Shown piece after piece: positions 34,182 to 42,959 of a stretch of DNA of 64,000 bases (positions are counted from its first letter, which is position 1; every line of letters begins with the position of its first letter). The stretch is from positions 4,092,001-4,156,000 of the forward strand of contig OZ245788.1 of assembly GCA_965228065.1 (NCBI GenBank). The letters are read 5' to 3'. The notes beneath the pieces were generated by a model. It ran no database searches. It was given only the letters and a program-made list of their open reading frames with translations, and was not told the DNA's origin. The position numbers were made by a program, and so were the translations under genes. The stretch is from Sphingobium_A sp965228065. GTDB lineage: Bacteria; Pseudomonadota; Alphaproteobacteria; Sphingomonadales; Sphingomonadaceae.

Positions 34182-35216
34182 ATGTCGCTCGATGATCCCC
34201 GGACCCAGCCCCGCGCCGCATCCAAGGCGCCCGAAATCTTCCGCCGCGCTTTCGGCAAGTCGGTGCCGTTCGAGGGGGAAGGCGGTACCTTCACCCAGAG
34301 CTGGTTTCCGATCTGCATGTCGAGCGCGGCCACGTCGGACTTCGTGCGCGGCTTCGATTTCCTCGACGGACGCGTCATCGCCTTCCGCGACAAGGACGGC
34401 AATCCGCACGTCATGAGCGCCTATTGCCCGCATCTGGGCGCGGATCTTTCGATCGGGGACATGATCGACGGCAATGTCCGCTGCGTTTATCACCACTGGA
34501 AATACGGCGCCGATGGCCGCTGCAGCGGCATGCCGAGCAAGGATCCGATCCCCGGTACTGCGCGGCTGTTCAAATTCCCGGTGTGCGAGAAATACGGGAT
34601 CCTCTGGGCCTTCAACGGGCTGGAGCCGCATTACGAGCTGCCCGATTTCAAGTTCCCGCACGAGGATCTGGTGTTCAAGACCAAGGTGTTCGGAGAGGAA
34701 GTGCCGGTCGATCCCTGGGTGCTGTGCGCCAACACGCCCGACATGCAGCATATCCGCTATCTCCATGGCATCGAGATCAACGGCGACAATCCGCACGAGG
34801 CGGTCGAATGGACCGACCATTCGATGTTCTACGAATTCGAAGGCACACATGTGACGGGCGATCCGGTGAAGCACCGCATCGGCATTGTCGGCACCAGCAT
34901 GTATTTCCAGAGCACCGAATTCTCGGGCCAGTGGTTCGGTTTCGTCTCGCCCTTCACGCTCACCCGGCCCGGCCGCTCGACGGTGTTCATCACCGTGTGC
35001 GCGCGCAAGGACATGGGCACGCCCGAGGAAGTCGATCAGTTCCTCGAAGCGATCGCCGAACTGGAAACGCGTGTGGTACTGGACGATCTGATGAACATGC
35101 AGACGATCCATTTGCAGCCCGGCACGCTGACGCGCAGCGACCTGACCCTGGCGCGCTTCTTCGATTATATGCGCGATTATCCGCGGGCCCACCCATCGGC
35201 CGAGTTCATCCGCTGA
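34182..35216 (+). CDS. Rieske non-heme iron oxygenase, alpha subunit
   Basis: 344 residues. Rieske cluster ligands C82-x-H84 ('CPHLGADLS') and C101-x2-H104 ('CVYHHWKY'). The catalytic domain has a mononuclear iron motif 'NTPDMQHIRYLHG' with H190 and H195 spaced by four, as in ring-hydroxylating oxygenases. It would use O2 and a ferredoxin or reductase to hydroxylate an organic substrate. ATG 34182 is preceded by GAAGGAGG. It lies 5 bases before a molybdenum-hydroxylase FAD subunit gene, forming an operon; no dedicated reductase is seen nearby. Confidence 0.9.
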   Translation: MSLDDPRTQPRAASKAPEIFRRAFGKSVPFEGEGGTFTQSWFPICMSSAATSDFVRGFDFLDGRVIAFRDKDGNPHVMSAYCPHLGADLSIGDMIDGNVRCVYHHWKYGADGRCSGMPSKDPIPGTARLFKFPVCEKYGILWAFNGLEPHYELPDFKFPHEDLVFKTKVFGEEVPVDPWVLCANTPDMQHIRYLHGIEINGDNPHEAVEWTDHSMFYEFEGTHVTGDPVKHRIGIVGTSMYFQSTEFSGQWFGFVSPFTLTRPGRSTVFITVCARKDMGTPEEVDQFLEAIAELETRVVLDDLMNMQTIHLQPGTLTRSDLTLARFFDYMRDYPRAHPSAEFIR

Positions 35217-35221
35217 CGGCG

Positions 35222-36022
35222 ATGCGGCACTATCACGCGCCGGAGGATGTGGACGGGCTGGTCGCGGCGCTGGCCGCCGATCCCGGCGCGATGATCCTGG
35301 CCGGGGGGCACAGCCTGCTCCCCGCGCTTGCGTTGCGCGGGCAGAGATCGGGGTTGCTCGTCGATATCGGGCGGATTGCGGCACTGAAGCGGATATCGCT
35401 CGACGAAGGGCGTGCAGCGATCGGGGCGGGGGTTACGTTGTCGGCGATCCTGGCATCCCCGATTGCAGTGGCGTTTCCCGCGATTGCGCAGGCGCTACGC
35501 TTCGTCGGCAATCATGTCGTGCGCAATCGTGCGACCTTGGGCGGGTGCCTCGCCTGGGCCGATCCGCGCGGCGAAGTGCCGTTGATCCTTGCCGCGCATG
35601 ACGCGACGATCGTGACCAGCCGGCGGACGATCGCGGCGGAGAGTCTGCCGACGGGGCCGTTCGCGACGGTACTTGAGCCCGGCGAAGCGATATTGGAGAT
35701 CGATATCCCGCCGCCTCCCGCAATGGCGTTCGACGAGGTTCTGGCGCGCAACTCGACGGGGCGGGCAATCCTTTCGGCAGCTTGCGCGGTTGGTGCCGAT
35801 GGATCGGTGCGGCTGTCGCTGGGCGGGTTGGTTGACCGGCCGGTGCGTAGCTCCGCCTTGCCCTGTGCCGATGCCGAGGCGCTGGATCGCCTGGCCACCG
35901 GGTTCGTCGCGGAGATGCTCGCGCGCTATCCGGCGCTGACCGATGCCAGCACGATCGACTATCGCCGGACGATCGCGCCGAGACTGTTGCGGCGGTGCTA
36001 TCTGCGGGCAGTTTCGGGATGA
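35222..36022 (+). CDS. Molybdenum hydroxylase FAD subunit (CoxM/XdhB-like)
   Basis: 266 residues from the ATG at 35222. FAD-binding PCMH motifs: 'ILAGGHSLLPALALR' (the AGG.(S/T)LLP signature, residues about 31-45) and 'GNHVVRNRATLGGCLAWADPRGEVP' (in part) with the TxGG loop. It passes electrons from the 2Fe-2S subunit to an acceptor in a three-subunit xanthine dehydrogenase/CO dehydrogenase-type enzyme. It overlaps the next gene by four bases (ATGA). Confidence 0.9.
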   Translation: MRHYHAPEDVDGLVAALAADPGAMILAGGHSLLPALALRGQRSGLLVDIGRIAALKRISLDEGRAAIGAGVTLSAILASPIAVAFPAIAQALRFVGNHVVRNRATLGGCLAWADPRGEVPLILAAHDATIVTSRRTIAAESLPTGPFATVLEPGEAILEIDIPPPPAMAFDEVLARNSTGRAILSAACAVGADGSVRLSLGGLVDRPVRSSALPCADAEALDRLATGFVAEMLARYPALTDASTIDYRRTIAPRLLRRCYLRAVSG

Positions 36023-36498
36023 GCGCGACCGAGGTGAATGGCGAGCCCCGCACGCTCGATGGTGCAGGCTGGACCAGCCTGGCCGACTGGCTGCGCGACG
36101 AGCTGCATCTTCCGGGTACGCGGATCGGTTGCGGAGAGGGCGTGTGCGGCAGTTGTACCGTGCTGATCGATGGCGAACCGGTGCGAAGCTGCCTGACGTT
36201 TGCCGCGCAGGTGACCGGGCGATCGGTCGTCACCGTGGAGGGGCTGGCCGCCGATCCGGAGGGCGCCGCGATCCAGCGCGCCTTTGCCGATCATCATGCC
36301 GCGCAATGTGGCTTCTGCACATCGGGCATGCTCGCGGTGGTGCGGCATTATCTGGCGGATGACAGCGTGGACGATCATGGTGATGACGCCGCGATCCGTG
36401 GGGCACTGAACGCGGTGATCTGCCGCTGTACGGGGTATCAGCCGATCGTGGCGGCGGTGAAGGCCGTGGTGAAGCAGCGGGAGGCTGGGCGTGGTTAG
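36019..36498 (+). CDS. Molybdenum hydroxylase [2Fe-2S] small subunit (CoxS-like)
   Basis: 159 residues. Plant-type cluster cysteines C38, C43, C46 and C58 ('GCGEGVCGSCTVLIDGEPVRSC' in part) and the second cluster cysteines C97, C100, C135, C137 ('CGFCTSG', 'CRCTGYQ'). The start ATG overlaps the FAD subunit stop (ATGA). It carries electrons from the molybdenum centre to FAD. The molybdopterin subunit gene follows after about 180 bp that hold a structured repeat. Confidence 0.93.
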   Translation: MSATEVNGEPRTLDGAGWTSLADWLRDELHLPGTRIGCGEGVCGSCTVLIDGEPVRSCLTFAAQVTGRSVVTVEGLAADPEGAAIQRAFADHHAAQCGFCTSGMLAVVRHYLADDSVDDHGDDAAIRGALNAVICRCTGYQPIVAAVKAVVKQREAGRG

Positions 36499-36532
36499 GG
36501 GGAATAATTTCTACTCAATCCCAAACCCACCA

Positions 36533-36661
36533 CGTCATCCCAGCGCAGGCTGGGATCTGCCAACCAGATTGCGCTTAACGCGTCGGGAGATCCCAGCTCT
36601 CGCCGAAGGCGAGGTTTATCCTGAGCGCCTGCTCGCAGGCAGTCGAAGGGCTGGGATGACG
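36533..36661. repeat. Structured intergenic repeat, family B copy 1
   Basis: 129 bp bounded by a perfect 12-bp inverted repeat (CGTCATCCCAGC at 36533-36544 and GCTGGGATGACG at 36650-36661). Inside are several hairpins (CCCAGC/GCTGGG, TCGCC-GAA-GGCGA, GCCTGC/GCAGGC). A second copy is at 41851-41980. It separates the small subunit from the large subunit gene within an operon; it ends 17 bases before the large-subunit ATG. Confidence 0.72.
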
Positions 36662-36678
36662 GGCGGGGCGCCGCTCCA

Positions 36679-39021
36679 ATGAAACCCGATCCATCTGGCC
36701 GTGGCTCCATCATCGGCAGTCCCGCACGCCGCACCACGCTCGATCGTTTCGTCGCGGGTCGGGGGCGGTATCTCGCCGATGTCCCGCTGCCCGGCGCGCT
36801 GGTCGTGCGGATGGTGCGCAGCCCGGTTGCCCATGCCGAGATCCTGTCGGTCGATGCCAGCGCCGCGCGTGCGATCCCCGGCGTCGTCGCGATCCTGACC
36901 GGGGATGATCTGGCCGCGGTCGCGCCGCAGCCTTCGCTCTGGGATCTGCCTGGGCAATGCTATTCCAATCTGAAGGCGCTGGCGACCGACCGGCTGCGCT
37001 GGGTGGGGCAACCCTATGCGGTGATCGCCGCGATCGACGCAGATGCGGCCGAGGCAGCCGCCGAGGCCATCCTGCTCGACTATCGCGCGCTGCCCATCGT
37101 GACGACGATCGATCAGGCATCGGCGGCCGATGCCGTGCGGCTCTATGATCATTGGCCGGACAATCAGGTGGCCACCCAGCATTGGCAGGTCGGCGATGTG
37201 GATGCCGCATTGGCCGGCGCAACGCATCGCATTTCCGATCGCTTCGTCTCGCAGCGCGTCCATCCCATGTCGCTCGAGCCACGCGGCGTCTGCGCGACGG
37301 TCGAGGGGGATGGTGTCACCGTATGGACATCCACCCAGTCGATCCACCAGGTGCGCGCCGGCATCTCCGGCTGTCTCGATCTGCCCGAACATCGCATCCG
37401 CGTGATCGCGGTCGATGTCGGCGGTGCCTTCGGGATGAAGGGGTGCACTTATGGCGAGGAGACTCTGGTCGCGATGCTCGCGCTCAGGCTCCAGCGGCCG
37501 GTGCGCTGGGTTGAGGGGCGGCGCGAGGCCTTCACCAGTTCGACCCATGGCCGCGACATCCGCGTCGATCTCGATGTCGGTTTCGATGCCGAAGGGCGCA
37601 TCGTCGCGCTGAAGGGCGATGCGATGCTCGACAAGGGCGGCGATCCCTATGCGACGTCGATGGGCACCGTCTGGATCACCGGTGCACTGCTGACCGGCCC
37701 CTATCGTGTGCCCGCGCTCGATATCCGCGCAGGCTCCGTCGTCACCAACAAGACCCCGGTCGGTGCCTATCGCGGCTTCGGTCAGCCCGAGGCCAATTTC
37801 GCGCTGGAACGGCTGCTCGACATCGCGGCGCGCCGGATCGGCATCGACCCCGCCGATATCCGCAGGCGTAACCTGCTGACGCCGGAAGAACTGCCCTATG
37901 CGGTGCACAGCGGCGTCGTGCTCGACAGCGGTCGCTATGCCGATCTGCTCGACGCGACGCTCGATCGTTTCGGTTATGACGCCGCGCTCGATCGGGCAGC
38001 CGCGACGCAGGGCGCCGAGATTGTGACCGGGATCGGTATCGCCAGCTATTCCGAAGTCACCAATTTCGGGCCTTCGCCGGTGTGCAAGGTGATCGGGATC
38101 AACAATGGCGGGTTCGACAGCACGATCATCCGCATGGAACCGAGCGGCCATGTTCGCCTGTTCCTCAGTCAGACACCCATGGGGCAGGGGATAGAGGTCA
38201 GCATGGCGCAGATCTGCGCCGACGCGCTGACACTGCCGATCGAGGATGTCGCGGTCGTCCATGGCGATACGCTGACCGCGCCCTATACCGGCTATGCCAG
38301 TGGTGGCAGTCGCGGCGCGGGGGTTGGCGGCATGTCGGTCAGGATGGCGACGGACCGGCTGGGCGAACGGTTACGACGCTGGGGCGCTTTCCTGCTCGAT
38401 GCCGATCCCGATGCGATGATCCTGGTGCAGGGTGGTGTGCAGCATCGCGACGATCCCGGTCGTCGCGTATCCATGGCCCGGATCGCGCACGAGGCCTATC
38501 GCGCTGCTGCCGTCCCGCCGGGGCTGGAGGCCGGACTGGAGGATCGTGCGGCCTATGATCCGCCCGCGCTGGCCGTGTCGTACGGATCGGTCGCGGTGGA
38601 GGTGTCGGTCGATGTCGTGCTCGGCAAGGTGACGGTGGACCGTGTCACCTTCGGCCATGATTGCGGGGTGCAGATCAATCCGCCGATCGTCGACGGACAG
38701 GTGCGCGGGGGCGTTGCGCAAGGCATCGGCGCGGCCCTGTTCGAGGTGATCCGCTATGACGACAAGGGCCAGCCGCTCACCCTGTCGTTGCATGATTATC
38801 TGGTGCCGCTGGCAGGTGACGTTCCGCCCATCGATCTGCTGCATTTCGAAACGCCGACGCCCTTCTCTCCGCTCGGGGTGAAGGGGGTGGGCGAAAGCGG
38901 CGTGATCCCGATTCCCGCGGCGATTGCCAATGCCGTGCGCCACGCGCTGGGGCCGCGGGCGGGTGAACTCAACACATTGCCATTGACGCCGGAGACCGTG
39001 CTGAACGCGCTCGCCGTTTAA
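36679..39021 (+). CDS. Molybdenum hydroxylase large subunit, molybdopterin-binding (CoxL/XdhA-like)
   Basis: 780 residues, normal length for the family. Motifs: 'GGAFGMKGCTYGEE' (about residue 250), 'GAYRGFGQPEANFALERLLD' (in part, about 365), and the catalytic glutamate in 'KGVGESGVIPIPAAIANAV' near the C-terminus. It hydroxylates a heterocycle or aldehyde using water-derived oxygen. The active-site loop motif 'AYxCxFR' of CO dehydrogenase is not seen, so a xanthine/isoquinoline/aldehyde-type substrate is more likely. The gene follows the small subunits but is separated by a family-B repeat. Confidence 0.92.
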   Translation: MKPDPSGRGSIIGSPARRTTLDRFVAGRGRYLADVPLPGALVVRMVRSPVAHAEILSVDASAARAIPGVVAILTGDDLAAVAPQPSLWDLPGQCYSNLKALATDRLRWVGQPYAVIAAIDADAAEAAAEAILLDYRALPIVTTIDQASAADAVRLYDHWPDNQVATQHWQVGDVDAALAGATHRISDRFVSQRVHPMSLEPRGVCATVEGDGVTVWTSTQSIHQVRAGISGCLDLPEHRIRVIAVDVGGAFGMKGCTYGEETLVAMLALRLQRPVRWVEGRREAFTSSTHGRDIRVDLDVGFDAEGRIVALKGDAMLDKGGDPYATSMGTVWITGALLTGPYRVPALDIRAGSVVTNKTPVGAYRGFGQPEANFALERLLDIAARRIGIDPADIRRRNLLTPEELPYAVHSGVVLDSGRYADLLDATLDRFGYDAALDRAAATQGAEIVTGIGIASYSEVTNFGPSPVCKVIGINNGGFDSTIIRMEPSGHVRLFLSQTPMGQGIEVSMAQICADALTLPIEDVAVVHGDTLTAPYTGYASGGSRGAGVGGMSVRMATDRLGERLRRWGAFLLDADPDAMILVQGGVQHRDDPGRRVSMARIAHEAYRAAAVPPGLEAGLEDRAAYDPPALAVSYGSVAVEVSVDVVLGKVTVDRVTFGHDCGVQINPPIVDGQVRGGVAQGIGAALFEVIRYDDKGQPLTLSLHDYLVPLAGDVPPIDLLHFETPTPFSPLGVKGVGESGVIPIPAAIANAVRHALGPRAGELNTLPLTPETVLNALAV

Positions 39022-39040
39022 GGTCGGCCTGAAATCAAGG

Positions 39041-39244
39041 ATGATGGCCGACGCTGCAAAGTCTGGGATTGTCTGCGCGCCGGCCATCGACGGATACCGC
39101 TACCCGCCCCGGACCGAAGGGACCGTGAGGCGATATTGGCAGCCTGTTTGGCCAGTGCTTCCGCTTTTCGACAAACGTCATGTGGCGCCGATGGGCGTCA
39201 TCGTCGCGCGAGGTGCATCGGACGATGCGTCAATTCCGGTCTGA
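39041..39244 (+). CDS. Possible small ORF (67 aa), weak support
   Basis: An ATG-started frame with an AAGG tract upstream runs between the molybdenum subunit and the convergent small gene. The sequence has no recognised motif, no signal peptide and no membrane helix. I list it only because the 225-bp space would otherwise be empty; it may be non-coding. Confidence 0.2.
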   Translation: MMADAAKSGIVCAPAIDGYRYPPRTEGTVRRYWQPVWPVLPLFDKRHVAPMGVIVARGASDDASIPV

Positions 39245-39246
39245 TT

Positions 39247-39465
39247 TTATTGCTGGTTCAACAGCTTGTCCATGATCGCAACGATACGGCGTTCGCGGAT
39301 CAGCACATCATCGGTCATGTCCACCGACGGACCTTCGCCCTGCGCCTGGAAGATGCGCCAGTCCGCATTCTGGATGCGCTCGATCTGGCGCACGGCCGCA
39401 CTGCGAAGTTCGTGATACAGCGCGGCATGCTCGACGGCGTTGTCCTGATAATCCGAATTCGACAT
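39247..39465 (-). CDS. Small conserved hypothetical protein (72 aa)
   Basis: The ATG at 39465 has GGAGA five bases upstream, a better ribosome binding site than the in-frame ATG at 39480. The sequence is polar and helical ('AALYHELRSAAVRQIERIQNADWRIFQAQGEG' in part), with no transmembrane segment. Unrecognised family. Confidence 0.55.
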   Translation of the reverse strand: MSNSDYQDNAVEHAALYHELRSAAVRQIERIQNADWRIFQAQGEGPSVDMTDDVLIRERRIVAIMDKLLNQQ

Positions 39466-39630
39466 ATCGTCTCCACGCATTCCCGGCACATATGGGGGAT
39501 GCAGCGGGCCGACGATAGCATGGCTCTGCAATAAAGGCGCGGCATGTTGGCGATGCGTGTCATCGCGGCTCTTGTCCTCCCCCCACGGATGACGGCATGA
39601 GGCATTCATACCGGAGAGGATGACGAAACC

Positions 39631-41832
39631 GTGAGACTGACGACGATCGATATGGCCAGCCGCCTGGCGCTCACCACCGCGCTGCTGGCGATCGCGATGC
39701 CGGCACAGGCCGCTTGTGGAAATGCGGCAAAGCCGGCGGTTGGGCCGACCCCGCCGCCACGCGACGTCACCATCACCCGCGACGATTGGGGCATTGCGCA
39801 TGTCGAGGGCAAGACCGACGCCGATGCGGTGTTCGGCATGATCTATGCCCAGGCCGAGGACGACTTCAATCGTGTCGAGACCAACTATCTCGTCAATCTC
39901 GGCCGGCTGGCTGAGGCCGAGGGCGAAAGCGCGATCTGGCAGGATCTGCGTCAGCGTCTGTTCCTCGACCATGATACGCTCAAGGCCGATTATGCGAAGA
40001 GCCCCGCCTGGCTGAAGACGCTGATGACGGCCTGGGCCGACGGGTTGAACCATTATCTCGCCACTCATCCCGAGGTGTGCCCGCGGGTCATCGCGCGCTT
40101 CGAGCCATGGATGGCGCTGTCCTTCACCGAGGGCAGCATCGGCGGTGATATCGAGAGTGTGCCGCTGACCCAGCTTCAGGCATTTTACGAGAAGCAGCCG
40201 ATCCGGATGAGCGCGCTCGAACGCGGCCTGATTTTCCGCGAGCCCCAGGGATCGAACGGTATCGCCATTGCGCCGAGCCATACGAAGGACGGCCGCGCGC
40301 TGCTGCTGATCAATCCCCACACCAGCTTCTTCTTCCGCTCCGAATTGCAGGTGAAGAGCGGCGAGGGGCTGAACGCCTATGGCGCCGCTACCTGGGGCCA
40401 GTTCTTCATCTATCAGGGTTTCAACGAGAAGGCGGGCTGGATGCATACGTCCAGCGGCATCGACAATGTCGACGAGTTTGCCGAGACGATCGTCGAGAAG
40501 GCCGATGGCAGCCATGCCTATCGCTATGGCAAGGAACTTCGCCCGGTCACGACGCGTCAGTTGACCCTGTCCTATCGCGCCGCCGATGGCAGCATGAAAC
40601 AGCGTGGTTTCACCACCTATGCGACGCACCACGGGCCGATCGTCCGCCGCGACGATCAGGGCAGATGGATCGCCTTTGCGCTGATGAACCGCCCGATCGC
40701 CGCACTCCAGCAAAGCTATCTGCGCACCAAGGCGCAGGATTATGCGGGTTTCATGAAAGTGGCGGAGCTCAAGGCCAATTCTTCGAACAACACCTTGTTC
40801 GCCGATGCCAAGGGCGGGATCGCTTATCTCCACCCGCAATTCGTGCCGATCCGCGATGACCGGTTCGATTATCGGAAACCCGTCGACGGCAGCGACCCTG
40901 CGACCGACTGGAAAGGGCTGCACAGCCTGGCGAGCCTGCCGCAGGTGGTGAATCCGAAAAATGGCTGGGCATTCAACGTCAACAACTGGCCCTGGACCGC
41001 CGCGGGTGCGGACAGCCCCAAAGCGGCCGATTTCCCGCGCTATATGGATCAGGTCGGCGAAAATCCGCGCGGCGCACATGCCGAGCGGGTGCTGGACGGG
41101 AAGCGTGACTTCACACCGGAGACGCTGATCGACGCGGCTTATGATTCCTATCTGCCAGCCTTTGCGCGCTTCCTGCCGAAACTGCTGGCCGCATATGACG
41201 CCGCGCCCGATCCGAAGCTCGCCGGCCCGATCGAGTTGTTGCGGAAGTGGGACTATCGCTGGAGTGTGGATTCCGCACCGACCTCGCTTGCGGTCTTCTG
41301 GGGTGAAGCGCTGTGGGCGAAGACATCGGAAGCAGCCGACGCGGCTGACATGACGGTGTGGGATTATATTGCGGATCGCGCGACCGATGCGCAACGGCTG
41401 GCCGCACTTCATGAGGCGACGGACAGGCTGAGCAAGGATTTCGGCGGCTGGCGTGTGCCCTGGGGCGAGATCAACCGCTATCAGCGCAATGACGGCGCGA
41501 TCGTGCAGACCTTCGACGATGCGAAGCCGAGCATCGCCGTCCCCTTCACCTCTGCACAATGGGGCTCGCTCGCCGCCTTTGGCGCGATGCGCTATCCGGG
41601 CACCAAGCGCTATTACGGCACGCGCGGCAACAGCTTCGTCGCCACCATCGAATTCGGCCCCAGGCTGCGCGCCTGGGCGGTCAGCGCGGGCGGCGAAAGT
41701 GGCGACCCAGCCTCAAAGCATTTCGCGGACCAGGCGAAACGTTATGCGGACGGCAAGCTTCGGCCGGTGTATTTTTACCCCGAGGACCTCGAGGGTCATG
41801 TGGAGCGGCGCTATCGGCCTGGGGATCGATAG
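39631..41832 (+). CDS. Penicillin-acylase family N-terminal-nucleophile hydrolase
   Basis: 733 residues starting at GTG 39631 (an ATG at 39652 would give a cleaner signal peptide). Signal peptide about 8-27 ('LALTTALLAIAMPAQAACG'). The alpha-chain 'VTITRDDWGIAHVEGKTDADAVFGMIYAQAEDDF' (in part) precedes the autocatalytic cleavage site; the new N-terminal nucleophile Ser is S208 in 'EPQGSNGIAI'. Beta-chain features include 'NPHTSFFFRSELQV'. Members deacylate penicillins, aculeacin or acyl-homoserine lactones in the periplasm. Which acyl amide it cleaves cannot be told; an AHL acylase (quorum quenching) is one option. Confidence 0.88.
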   Translation: MRLTTIDMASRLALTTALLAIAMPAQAACGNAAKPAVGPTPPPRDVTITRDDWGIAHVEGKTDADAVFGMIYAQAEDDFNRVETNYLVNLGRLAEAEGESAIWQDLRQRLFLDHDTLKADYAKSPAWLKTLMTAWADGLNHYLATHPEVCPRVIARFEPWMALSFTEGSIGGDIESVPLTQLQAFYEKQPIRMSALERGLIFREPQGSNGIAIAPSHTKDGRALLLINPHTSFFFRSELQVKSGEGLNAYGAATWGQFFIYQGFNEKAGWMHTSSGIDNVDEFAETIVEKADGSHAYRYGKELRPVTTRQLTLSYRAADGSMKQRGFTTYATHHGPIVRRDDQGRWIAFALMNRPIAALQQSYLRTKAQDYAGFMKVAELKANSSNNTLFADAKGGIAYLHPQFVPIRDDRFDYRKPVDGSDPATDWKGLHSLASLPQVVNPKNGWAFNVNNWPWTAAGADSPKAADFPRYMDQVGENPRGAHAERVLDGKRDFTPETLIDAAYDSYLPAFARFLPKLLAAYDAAPDPKLAGPIELLRKWDYRWSVDSAPTSLAVFWGEALWAKTSEAADAADMTVWDYIADRATDAQRLAALHEATDRLSKDFGGWRVPWGEINRYQRNDGAIVQTFDDAKPSIAVPFTSAQWGSLAAFGAMRYPGTKRYYGTRGNSFVATIEFGPRLRAWAVSAGGESGDPASKHFADQAKRYADGKLRPVYFYPEDLEGHVERRYRPGDR

Positions 41833-41850
41833 GGGAGGTCAATCCCACAC

Positions 41851-41980
41851 CGTCACCCCAGCGCAAGCTGGGGTCTGCCAACCAGATTGCGCGTAATCCG
41901 TTGGCAGATGCCAGCCTGCGCCGAAGGCGCAGTTTATCCTGAGCGCCTGCCTTGCAGGCAGTCGAAGGGCTGGCATGACG
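41851..41980. repeat. Structured intergenic repeat, family B copy 2
   Basis: 130 bp aligned with the 36533-36661 copy. Ends CGTCACCCCAGC (41851-41862) and GCTGGCATGACG (41969-41980). Stems differ in sequence but still pair (CCCCAGC-GCAA-GCTGGGG; CTGCGCC-GAA-GGCGCAG). It fills the gap between the convergent acylase and dehydratase genes. Confidence 0.72.
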
Positions 41981-41995
41981 GTGAGGTGGGCGTTT

Positions 41996-42952
41996 CTAAC
42001 CGATCATCCCACTCAATGTCCCCAGATCGATATTCCCGCCCGACACCACCGCGCAGACCTTCCGTCCCGCGAACTCAGGCCGCTTCGCCGCTGCAACCGC
42101 CGCAGCGCCCGCGCCTTCGATGATCAGGCGATGGCGTAGCGCGGTTTCGCGGACGGCAGCGGCGCAGTCTTCGACCGAGACGGTCACCGTGCGATCGATG
42201 AAGCGGGTGACCAATGGCCACATCTCGTCGAGCACGCGCAGCGACCCGATACCGTCGACGAAGGACGGTGTCCGTTCGGTCGTAACCGGCTCGCCCGCCG
42301 CGAAGGCGGCGGTCAGCGGCGTCGAGGTTTCGACTTCGCAGGCGACGATCTCGACATTACGGCCCATCAGCCGCAGCGCCAGCGCGACCCCGGTCGAAAG
42401 CCCCCCGCCGCCGAACGGGATGACGATCGTTTCGACATCGGCCCAGTCCTGTCCGATCTCCAGCCCGATCGTGGCGTTGCCCGCAACGACCGCGGCTTCG
42501 CAGACGGGATGGACGAAGGTCGATCCGGCAATGCCGCCGTCGCGGGTCTCCATGATCCGCCACCATTCGGCGAAGGGGTGGGCCTGGACGGTCGCGCCGA
42601 GCCGATCGAGCGCCGCGACCTTGGTGGCAGCCGCGCTGTCGGGCACATGGACATGAAGCGGCAGGCCGTAACGCCGTGCTGCAAAGGCCAGCCCCTGCGC
42701 GAAATTGCCCGCGCTTGCGGTCACCAGCGTTCCGCCGTTTTCGCGTGCTGCCAGCGCGGCGTTCAGCCCGGCGCGGACTTTGAACGATCCGAAGGGCTGG
42801 AGGTTTTCGGGCTTCAGCCGGAGATCGCGATCCGCCGATCCCTCGCCCTGCCAGGGCAGTAGCGGCGTGCGCACCACATCTCCCGCGATGCGTGTCGCGA
42901 CGGCCTCGATATCGTCCAGCTCGAGCGCCAGAACCTGATCCACAAGCGTCAT
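41996..42952 (-). CDS. Threonine/serine dehydratase-like PLP enzyme
   Basis: 318 residues from the ATG at 42952 (an in-frame ATG at 42970 is also possible). The PLP lysine is in 'QPFGSFKVRAGLNAAL' (K58), and the glycine-rich phosphate loop is 'IPFGGGGLSTGVALALR'. It is close to the IlvA/serine racemase fold type II group but lacks the C-terminal ACT regulatory domain, so it is the catabolic-type or broad-specificity version. It follows the S9 peptidase gene by 7 bases, which suggests one transcript. Confidence 0.87.
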   Translation of the reverse strand: MTLVDQVLALELDDIEAVATRIAGDVVRTPLLPWQGEGSADRDLRLKPENLQPFGSFKVRAGLNAALAARENGGTLVTASAGNFAQGLAFAARRYGLPLHVHVPDSAAATKVAALDRLGATVQAHPFAEWWRIMETRDGGIAGSTFVHPVCEAAVVAGNATIGLEIGQDWADVETIVIPFGGGGLSTGVALALRLMGRNVEIVACEVETSTPLTAAFAAGEPVTTERTPSFVDGIGSLRVLDEMWPLVTRFIDRTVTVSVEDCAAAVRETALRHRLIIEGAGAAAVAAAKRPEFAGRKVCAVVSGGNIDLGTLSGMIG

Positions 42953-42959
42953 GCCGGCA

